From a virus: a stretch of DNA of 44,256 nucleotides. The position numbers were made by a program, and so were the translations under genes. Position 1 is the stretch's first letter; every line of letters starts with the position of its first letter. The notes under the pieces were generated by a model, which worked only from the letters and a program-made list of their open reading frames with translations, ran no database searches and was not told where the DNA came from. Below are positions 38,969-44,256 of this stretch, in pieces. The stretch covers positions 1 to 44,256 of IMG/VR virus record IMGVR_UViG_3300010938_000067; one strand, written 5' to 3'.

Positions 38969-39628
38969 ATGAGTGACTCTCTTATTCAGACCCGTTACCG
39001 TCTACGGAAGGTGCCGGACGGGAAGTGGACGAAACCGACCAAGAAGGAGCAGGTTCTCGATATCCTGCAGAACAGAGCCTCGCGGCATGAACCCGAATTT
39101 CGACTGAAGCGGGACGAAGGGAGGTGGAGCGCTCCGAAACCGCTCAGCGATATCATCGGGAGACTCAGAGATGTTCTCCCCAAGGTCGATGTTGGAACCA
39201 GGTACCGTATCAAGTCTTCTGACGGTGCGGTCTGGGAGATTAGGAAAGTTGAGATAAACCTCGTCGTCGTTGCTGACACGATAGGAACTCCGGCGATAGA
39301 TAAGATTTACGGGACAGTCGTTGATCGGTTCCGTGGCGTAGAGAGCTGGGGCATCTACAACTGCCGCCATATAGCCGGCTCATTGAATTGGAGCCAGCAC
39401 GCATTCAAGAACGCTTGGGATATACATCATGACACACTGATGGGGGAGATCGCTGACTTCTTGGTCAAGAACTACGATGTCCTCGATGTCGCAGAGGTCA
39501 TCTACAACAGGAGGATATGGACAAGGAGCGAAGGGTGGCACGCTTACGGCGGCACTGACCCGCATACCGACCATATCCATGTTTCGGGATTCCCGCTTGC
39601 CACGGGGGTTCCGCCATGTGCGAGGTGA
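38969..39628 (+). CDS. Endolysin with M15-type peptidase domain
   Basis: About 219 residues. The C-terminal half has SQHAFKNAWDIHHD (His and Asp zinc ligands) and THDHIHV-like DPHTDHIHVSG (last His ligands), the VanY/M15 or extensin-like layout seen in actinophage lysins that cut peptide stems of peptidoglycan. The N-terminal about 110 residues have basic beta-rich repeats (RYRLRKVPDGKW, EFRLKRDEGRW, RYRIKSSDGAVW) and may bind the cell wall. ATG 38969 fits the leaderless promoter. Confidence 0.75.
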   Translation: MSDSLIQTRYRLRKVPDGKWTKPTKKEQVLDILQNRASRHEPEFRLKRDEGRWSAPKPLSDIIGRLRDVLPKVDVGTRYRIKSSDGAVWEIRKVEINLVVVADTIGTPAIDKIYGTVVDRFRGVESWGIYNCRHIAGSLNWSQHAFKNAWDIHHDTLMGEIADFLVKNYDVLDVAEVIYNRRIWTRSEGWHAYGGTDPHTDHIHVSGFPLATGVPPCAR

Positions 39629-39629
39629 T

Positions 39630-39878
39630 ATGGTGATAATCCAGTGGGGCGATGTCACGGTAGGTGTCGCTGCCATCATCGGACTCATATACGTCGCGAG
39701 AACGTTGCGCAGGACTGTGAACGACACACTCGGATTCGTGGGGAACCATATGAGTGCCCATACCGAAGCTCTGATAGAGGTCAGGGTTGCACTAGAGAAG
39801 GTCGTTGACCGTCTGGAGAGGGTAGAGAACACTGTTAGACAACACTCAAACAAGAAAAGTAGAACTGCTGTGCCATGA
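39630..39878 (+). CDS. Holin-like single-span protein with coiled coil
   Basis: 82 residues beginning MVIIQWGDVTVGVAAIIGLIYVARTLRR: one N-terminal span followed by a coiled coil (EVRVALEKVVDRLERVENT) and basic tail. Located immediately after the endolysin, it may be a holin or its partner. GAGGTG is very close to the ATG; a GTG one codon later is an alternative. Confidence 0.6.
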   Translation: MVIIQWGDVTVGVAAIIGLIYVARTLRRTVNDTLGFVGNHMSAHTEALIEVRVALEKVVDRLERVENTVRQHSNKKSRTAVP

Positions 39879-40078
39879 ATTGGGTGGTTTCGGTACGTGG
39901 AGAATGTGGTCACTGGTCATTGGCGGAGATCAATGACGGCCTAATCGTGACTCCAGAGTTCTGCCGTTGTGAACGGCAGAAACCGCAAAAACCATCGAGG
40001 TTGCGGATCTGGTGGGAAGCCCGGAAGATGCGGGCTTGGTTGCGTAGGGTCCGTGGAGTTAACGGGTTCTCGGGATGA
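39875..40078 (+). CDS. Hypothetical basic protein, 67 aa
   Basis: ATGA overlap with the holin-like gene. MNWVVSVRGECGHWSLAEIND then FCRCERQK, followed by a basic Arg/Trp-rich tail (RIWWEARKMRAWLRRVR). The Cys/His could bind zinc. Coupled to the next membrane protein. Confidence 0.65.
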   Translation: MNWVVSVRGECGHWSLAEINDGLIVTPEFCRCERQKPQKPSRLRIWWEARKMRAWLRRVRGVNGFSG

Positions 40079-40449
40079 AGAGGTGGAGTGAACGCCCTTC
40101 ACAGTGGGCGAGATGGTGGATATTCATGTGGGGGATTATCGCTGCGTCCCTTCTAGTCTCAGCGTTCTTCGTTCCGTTCCGGGCATGGGCGGTAGCAGCC
40201 ACAATCGGGTTCGGTATACCAGAAGGGGTGGCGCTCCTCCATAAGGGAGACAGATTGCCCCCGCTTACCTATGTTTCCGCGTTCTTCCTGCCAAGATGGC
40301 TTGTAGTAACACTGATAGGTTTCTTCACGGGTTCCATAGGAGCGACATGGCTAGGATTCCATAGGCCGTTTTCATTGGGCTGTCTTCTAGCGCTGTTCGC
40401 ATGGGCTATCTCACATTTCGACGTAACATATGATGAGATACCCAAGTAG
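40075..40449 (+). CDS. Membrane protein with three or four spans, 124 aa
   Basis: Hydrophobic stretches WWIFMWGIIAASLLVSAFF, AVAATIGFGIPEGVALL, LVVTLIGFFTGSIGATWLG and LGCLLALFAWAISHF. Small multi-span proteins next to endolysins are frequent holin candidates. It overlaps its neighbour by four bases. Confidence 0.65.
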   Translation: MKRWSERPSQWARWWIFMWGIIAASLLVSAFFVPFRAWAVAATIGFGIPEGVALLHKGDRLPPLTYVSAFFLPRWLVVTLIGFFTGSIGATWLGFHRPFSLGCLLALFAWAISHFDVTYDEIPK

Positions 40450-40460
40450 TCCAGGGAATC

Positions 40461-40469
40461 TGGTATCAT
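40461..40469 (+). promoter_or_regulatory. Extended -10 promoter, probably leaderless
   Basis: TGGTATCAT (TGN plus TATCAT) ends six bases before the ATG at 40476, the same spacing as the endolysin promoter. No clear -35. Confidence 0.5.
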
Positions 40470-40475
40470 GCATAT

Positions 40476-40913
40476 ATGAGTAATGAAATGGACAATCTGG
40501 AGTGGATTGCGGTTTACGATGACGGGTCCATCTTGCGCCAGTACGAGCCAGACGGTACGGAGAACCGCTACGAGGATATCGACAGGAAGAGGGTGTCGGA
40601 GTTCCACCTTCGCCTGAAGGGGGAAGACTTCACCGTTATCGCGTATGCCCTCGATCCGGGGCAGCGCCTGATCTACCGCAAACGGCATTCGATGTCCGGC
40701 ATTACCGGGGAGAAGAACTGGACAATCCATATGGTGGGCTGGCAACAGACGGTGAATGGGAAGAACGTGCAGTGTATATCGTGGGTATTCCCTGACGGTA
40801 GTATCATAAATACCGGGAGGTTTAGGGAGAACCATCCTGTCCTATATGGAGTGGAGCTGCTTCCGTTTGAGGAGCAAGAGGTTGTCGGCGACACAGACGA
40901 AGTTCGGGAATGA
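40476..40913 (+). CDS. Hypothetical protein, 145 aa
   Basis: MSNEMDNLEWIAVYDDGSILRQYEPDGTENRYEDID is followed by beta strands (FTVIAYALDPGQRLIYRKR, WTIHMVGWQQTV, CISWVFPDGSIIN). This pattern is common among conserved small phage proteins of unknown role. Its stop overlaps the next ATG (ATGA). Confidence 0.75.
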   Translation: MSNEMDNLEWIAVYDDGSILRQYEPDGTENRYEDIDRKRVSEFHLRLKGEDFTVIAYALDPGQRLIYRKRHSMSGITGEKNWTIHMVGWQQTVNGKNVQCISWVFPDGSIINTGRFRENHPVLYGVELLPFEEQEVVGDTDEVRE

Positions 40914-41177
40914 TAGACCCGTATCTATCTGACAGAGGAAGAGGTCGTATTCTACACTTTAGCCGGATATATCTACTACGTATCTAGTCTAGACAATATC
41001 CACCTATTTAATAAGGCTCATAGAGCAACGGTATGCGGGGCGAAGGTGCTGTCGATATTTACGGCACTGCTTGATATGTCAATATTATTCAATAACCCGT
41101 TAAGGACCGATATGCCTATAACATGTGATGTTTGTATAGATTTCGTGCTTAGGAAAAATGAAATGGCTAGGGAGTGA
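40910..41177 (+). pseudogene. Small CG/CxxC-type protein broken by a 4-bp duplication
   Basis: An ATG at 40910 overlaps the previous stop as ATGA, the usual coupling here, but its frame stops after 25 codons. From 40929 another frame stays open to the TGA at 41175-41177 and encodes LTEEEVVFYTLAGYIYYVSS, then RATVCGAKV and ITCDVCIDFV, a plausible zinc protein with no usable start codon. TATC is duplicated at 40922-40929; removing one copy joins the two frames as MIDPYLTEEEVVFY. It is thus a recent frameshift, a sequencing error, or a slippage site. Confidence 0.65.
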
Positions 41178-41182
41178 GACGA

Positions 41183-41413
41183 GTGGACGACGAGGCCATC
41201 GCGATGTTGTTGTTGATGGGTGTACCGTTGTTGCTCTTCATGGGCGGTATGGCCCTGTGGATTCTGTTCGACAACTACGGGACCCCATTCCTAGCGCTAT
41301 GCCATCGCTCGACGGGATGCATAAGACTGTGCCACGCAGAAGACAAGAGGCCCATACAACTGCAGAGTCACCCGCATCAGCAATGCCACAAAGGGAGGTG
41401 TTGGCCGAAGTGA
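41183..41413 (+). CDS. Membrane protein with Cys/His-rich tail, 76 aa
   Basis: GTG at 41183 with GGAG eight bases upstream. MDDEAIAMLLLMGVPLLLFMGGMALWILF gives one membrane span; the tail contains CHRSTGCIRLCH and CHKGRC. Part of the tail is read in another frame of the region, so the C-terminal end is less certain. Function unknown. Confidence 0.55.
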   Translation: MDDEAIAMLLLMGVPLLLFMGGMALWILFDNYGTPFLALCHRSTGCIRLCHAEDKRPIQLQSHPHQQCHKGRCWPK

Positions 41414-41619
41414 GCGATAAGTTGGGGGCGATGGATACCATCACACATCTCGTCGGTGACGAGTTCATTTCTCACGGTGTGGACAAGTTCAGCACATGTC
41501 GGTTATGTGTGAAGCGTGTCCGCGATTTGAAGCGTTTGGAGAGCGGAAGCAGGGAGAAGTCCTATAACAAGTACCTGCTTGATGCCGCGCTTCGGGCTGA
41601 GCGGAAGAGGCCATACTAG
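41410..41619 (+). CDS. Small CxxC protein, 69 aa
   Basis: GTG overlaps the previous stop as GTGA, with GGGAGG upstream. MSDKLGAMDTITHLVGDEFISHG leads to STCRLCVKRVRDLKRLE and a basic tail. The THLV and TCxxC pattern resembles the genes before and after it, suggesting a small family. Function unknown. Confidence 0.68.
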   Translation: MSDKLGAMDTITHLVGDEFISHGVDKFSTCRLCVKRVRDLKRLESGSREKSYNKYLLDAALRAERKRPY

Positions 41620-41773
41620 TGTTCGCTATCTGCCGTGTTTACATCGGCTCGGCGTTTGGCCGCCTAAGGAGTATGTTGACCAAGCACTTCTACATCCACT
41701 TAATCAGGAAAGCCAGATAACGTGCAATCTATGTATAGAGATCCTGTCTAGATTAACGACAGAAGACGACTAG
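41582..41773 (+). CDS. Small CxxC protein, up to 63 aa, start uncertain
   Basis: The frame contains VRYLPCLHRLGVW and ends SQITCNLCIEILSRL, matching the ITCDVCIDFV end of the broken gene at 40910-41177. The first ATGs (41579, 41582) lie within the previous gene and lack a ribosome site, so the real start may be later. Its stop directly abuts the convergent tail gene. Confidence 0.5.
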   Translation: MPRFGLSGRGHTSVRYLPCLHRLGVWPPKEYVDQALLHPLNQESQITCNLCIEILSRLTTEDD

Positions 41774-42970
41774 TTATATCGACAACCCCCATTTGTTGGC
41801 AAGGTAAGACTCTAAGTCTTTTATCTCGTCCTTCGTAAGTCTGCGCTTGTAGACAAGGATTTCTCCTATCGTGAATGCTCCAAAAGCATTTGAATCACGC
41901 CGAGCAATCTGCCAAGACATCCCTTGATATACATCTGTCAAACCGGTTTTAGTCCCTTGGTTTATCCCATTTATCCTTAGATTGACTTCTCCGTCATCAA
42001 CAGAGTGATTGCCGATATACAGGATAGGGGTGTTGGCTTGCACATTTGGACCAACTATCGATATCGACTGAAATGGGGATGATGATTTTACCACCTCATA
42101 ATTCCAGCGTAGTGGAGATGTAGCATCTAAAGTCCGTATCGATTGAGTTCTCTCTATGAAAGCACGTGTACTATCCGCGACATCCATCCTGTCTAGCACT
42201 ACGGCTGCAATCGTGCACTCTTTCAGGACCTTGACCGAATCAACGGATGGCATGTTGAAATATTGGTTCACATCGAACTTCAGGGCCGGGCGACCGTTGA
42301 TGCCAGACGAGAGGTAGGTGGGTTGAGCCGTTGTGGTCGGTTGCGTAGCCTCTCCGCTGTGCCCAGAAAAATCTGGCCAAGACGGCACCGATTGTCCGTT
42401 CGAGTAGCCGGACAGTGACTGGGCGTCGTACCAAACCTGCAGTCCGGTATCTGGCGGCCCAGGGGTATGATCGATATCCGAATCGAGGATCATCGAATCC
42501 CCCTTGACGCCGACAGCGAAGATAGAAAGATTAAACTCTTTGTCTCGCTCTATCGTCCTCTTCTCTGGCACGAACACCGTATAGATGATTCTCTTTGGCG
42601 TCACTTTGTTTATGGTCACCGTTTGCGGGACAGTTTGGTTGCCTATTGGGGTTATGGTAACTACAGGCAAGTATTGTTTGTGCCAGTACTCTGGTGGGAA
42701 CTCGTGCTCCTTCGTGAAATATGCGTGTCCATCTGAGTCGTATCCAAGATCGGCTCCGGGTGTTATCGACAGTTTGTTGGAGTAGGTGGCAATCTTATTG
42801 ATTATCCATTTGTTAGACGATCTACGCTCATAGTTGGATGGATCGATATTACTGAGCTTGCACTCAATCTTGCCGTACATCAAGGCAAGATCATTGAAGT
42901 ACATATCGGTGAGGCCATTGAGCGTTACTGGTTCGCCAGAGTACCAAGTCACACCTTCCTTGAATCTCAT
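41774..42970 (-). CDS. Tail protein with C-terminal lectin-like domain
   Basis: 398 residues. The N-terminal about 170 residues (MRFKEGVTWYSGEPVTLNGL) are beta-rich and similar in style to other tail accessory proteins. From GLQVWYDAQSLSGYSNGQ onwards a concanavalin/LamG-like jelly roll follows, with SWPDFSGHSG, GRPALKFD and a final KRRLTKDEIKDLESYLANKWG, a typical end of such domains. It probably binds host glycans. Its ATG overlaps the upstream gene. Confidence 0.75.
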   Translation of the reverse strand: MRFKEGVTWYSGEPVTLNGLTDMYFNDLALMYGKIECKLSNIDPSNYERRSSNKWIINKIATYSNKLSITPGADLGYDSDGHAYFTKEHEFPPEYWHKQYLPVVTITPIGNQTVPQTVTINKVTPKRIIYTVFVPEKRTIERDKEFNLSIFAVGVKGDSMILDSDIDHTPGPPDTGLQVWYDAQSLSGYSNGQSVPSWPDFSGHSGEATQPTTTAQPTYLSSGINGRPALKFDVNQYFNMPSVDSVKVLKECTIAAVVLDRMDVADSTRAFIERTQSIRTLDATSPLRWNYEVVKSSSPFQSISIVGPNVQANTPILYIGNHSVDDGEVNLRINGINQGTKTGLTDVYQGMSWQIARRDSNAFGAFTIGEILVYKRRLTKDEIKDLESYLANKWGLSI

Positions 42971-43461
42971 GGCAGCAGACCTACCCCCATGGCAATCCAG
43001 TTGACGAAGTACTCCATGTCTCTTTCGAAGCTGTCTGAAGCTGCTAGTTCACGTATAGTTATTACGAATCTAGAAGAAGATACTGTTTTGATGGTCCAGG
43101 TTATCTTCCTTATGCCGTTTTTGGTGCCGACCGTACATATCACTATGGGCTTGAACTCTGGGTCGAAGGTATCTTTCGGGAACTTGAACTCTCGTTCGAA
43201 GACGGGTGCAACCTTCCTCTTGCCATCCTTGGAATCTTCTGGGAATGAGGCTCCGGGAGTGAACTCGTTGTATCCAGCGCACATCACGAGTCCCTCCTTC
43301 AGGTATCGAGGAACGGCCCTAGGGTTCCCATCACGATCTATGTTCCGGACGGCACCGGATACCTTGCGACGCCACAGGAACTCGTCATTGTTCACCATGT
43401 CGTTGAGTTTGGAACTCTTGATTACTTCTAGTTCCTGCCACTGCACTGGTTTGAAAGGCAT
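42967..43461 (-). CDS. Tail-associated hypothetical protein, 164 aa
   Basis: MPFKPVQWQELEVIKSSKLNDMVNND opens like minor tail or fibre-connector proteins. The rest is beta-rich (PIVICTVGTKNGIRKITWTIKTV). It overlaps the lectin-like tail gene by four bases, indicating joint expression. A palindrome gtcataatgac occurs just upstream in the 33-base gap. Confidence 0.65.
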   Translation of the reverse strand: MPFKPVQWQELEVIKSSKLNDMVNNDEFLWRRKVSGAVRNIDRDGNPRAVPRYLKEGLVMCAGYNEFTPGASFPEDSKDGKRKVAPVFEREFKFPKDTFDPEFKPIVICTVGTKNGIRKITWTIKTVSSSRFVITIRELAASDSFERDMEYFVNWIAMGVGLLP

Positions 43462-43494
43462 ACCTATATATTACCTCACAGTCATTATGACAAT

Positions 43495-43698
43495 CTAGGG
43501 GTTCAGGGTTCTTTTCGGGGGTGAACTCTGAACCAAGCTGCGGCGGCAGTTGTAGACGCCGGCCCAAACGAGGCGACCGGCTTTCCAGGCGTCCTGGACG
43601 AGGCGGATGGCCTTGGCGTGGGAGAGACCGAGCCGCACGGCGGCAGCGGTCATCTCCTCGGTGGTCATGAGCACCTGTCGGTGCAGCACACCTGCCAT
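43495..43698 (-). CDS. Small helical protein, 67 aa
   Basis: MAGVLHRQVLMTTEEMTAAAVRLGLSHAKAIRLVQDAWKAGRLVW has a helix-turn-helix-like pattern (TAAAVRLGLSHAKAIRLV). GC-rich. It lies between tail genes; regulatory or chaperone function possible. Not recognised. Confidence 0.55.
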   Translation of the reverse strand: MAGVLHRQVLMTTEEMTAAAVRLGLSHAKAIRLVQDAWKAGRLVWAGVYNCRRSLVQSSPPKRTLNP

Positions 43699-43731
43699 AT
43701 CCGCAGATAAGCAGGCGTGTCTAGGGCAGGT

Positions 43732-44256
43732 TCACGCTGGACCGAGGAAGACCATGCTCATCGTGGCCGAGTTGACGGCGAGCGCGCCGCCACTGTTCTG
43801 GTTGACTCTGAACCGAATCTTGTCTCCAGCGGACAACGACAACATGACAGAGAACGACTGCACGGTCGGGACGCCGGCGACCGGTAGGCGATCGTCGGCG
43901 GCGCCCTTGTTCCGGATCGCGGTCCAGGTGGTGCCGCCGTCGGTCGACAGCTCCGCCCAGAGCCTGCGCCGCCCGGTGGCGTTCGCCGCCCATTGCACGG
44001 AGCACTTGACCTCGTACTGCCCGGTGAACGGCACGGTGAACAGCGCGTTGTTGGGGTCGTTGTACGAGTCGGTGTCGACCTCCATCTGCGCCTGACCGAA
44101 CGCGATCGTGACGTCGGCTGAGTCGCCCGGGTTCATCACGCCGGAGCCCAGCACGTACCGGCAGCGCGACAGCCCGTCCGCACGGACGAGCGGAGAACCG
44201 TCGGACGTGCGCAGCTCCGCGCCGTGGCCGGTGCCGGGGAACGTGTTCGAGGATGG
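43732..44256 (-). CDS. Tail-fibre C-terminal domain, 5' end cut by the window
   Basis: The frame is open from 44256 leftward to the stop at 43732, so the start lies outside the window; at least 174 residues are present. The C-terminal about 130 residues (SADVTIAFGQAQ, FTVPFTGQYEVKCSVQW, RFRVNQNSGG, SMVFLGPA) follow the jelly-roll pattern of C1q/TNF-like domains that trimerise at fibre tips. Very GC-rich. An internal GTG at 44154 is not the likely start. Confidence 0.75.
   Translation of the reverse strand, partial: PSSNTFPGTGHGAELRTSDGSPLVRADGLSRCRYVLGSGVMNPGDSADVTIAFGQAQMEVDTDSYNDPNNALFTVPFTGQYEVKCSVQWAANATGRRRLWAELSTDGGTTWTAIRNKGAADDRLPVAGVPTVQSFSVMLSLSAGDKIRFRVNQNSGGALAVNSATMSMVFLGPA

Noticed and set aside
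1-44256. Circular joining of the left-edge and right-edge tail genes into one protein
   Set aside because: Direct joining of base 1 to base 44256 puts the two frames out of register by one base, and virion head genes are missing, so the edges are probably not adjacent.

Overview
The window looks like about 44 kb of a tailed-phage genome infecting an actinobacterium. The phage signs are a terminase small/large pair, a complete replication set, endolysin and tail-fibre genes, and tightly packed genes with ATGA, GTGA and TGATG junctions. The host is inferred from a WhiB-type Fe-S regulator, apparently leaderless promoters and many GTG/TTG starts. No integrase, excisionase or CI-like repressor was recognised, so a lytic life style is more likely, but this is an argument from absence. 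Portal, capsid and tape-measure genes are absent, so the window is only part of the genome. Both ends cut through GC-rich tail genes.

Layout. (a) 1-1277: tail-fibre-like protein running off the left edge in a 42-bp tandem repeat. (b) 1395-30501: one long leftward block. Read in transcription order from the divergent centre it encodes primase, ssDNA-binding protein, a HAD nucleotidase, dCMP deaminase, a DnaE-type DNA polymerase III alpha in two overlapping genes, RecA, a Cas4-like nuclease, a RuvC-like resolvase, a metalloprotease-like protein, a tandem pair of Dam-type methylases (one without its catalytic motif), terminase small subunit, terminase large subunit with a mini-intein in its P-loop, WhiB, many small zinc-binding or HTH proteins, a DNA methyltransferase, Ku, an SPFH membrane protein, two GT2 glycosyltransferases around an Rnl2-type RNA ligase, and a secreted lysozyme-like protein. 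(c) 29833-30384: gene-free divergent region with overlapping palindromes, an 8-bp iteron array with G-quadruplex potential and a 14-bp palindrome; this is the best candidate replication origin. (d) 30553-41773: rightward block with HNH protein, metallophosphoesterase, LAGLIDADG-like protein, an IMPDH/GMP-reductase family enzyme, DnaB-type helicase with a possible loader, C5-type methyltransferase, tRNA-Ile(UAU), tRNA-Lys(UUU), a Thr/Ser-rich structural protein, an M15-type endolysin with holin-like membrane proteins, and small CxxC proteins, one of them frameshifted. (e) 41774-44256: leftward tail genes running off the right edge.

Functionally the phage appears to bring its own replisome (polymerase, primase, helicase, SSB), a recombination and end-handling set (RecA, Cas4-like, RuvC, Ku, RNA ligase), nucleotide enzymes, up to three DNA methylases and DNA packaging. 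Most interesting are the terminase mini-intein, the split polymerase whose two halves both contain the early palm segment, the origin-like repeat region, and a self-contained two-gene cassette at 13342-13833 with its own promoter, operator-like dyad and terminator.
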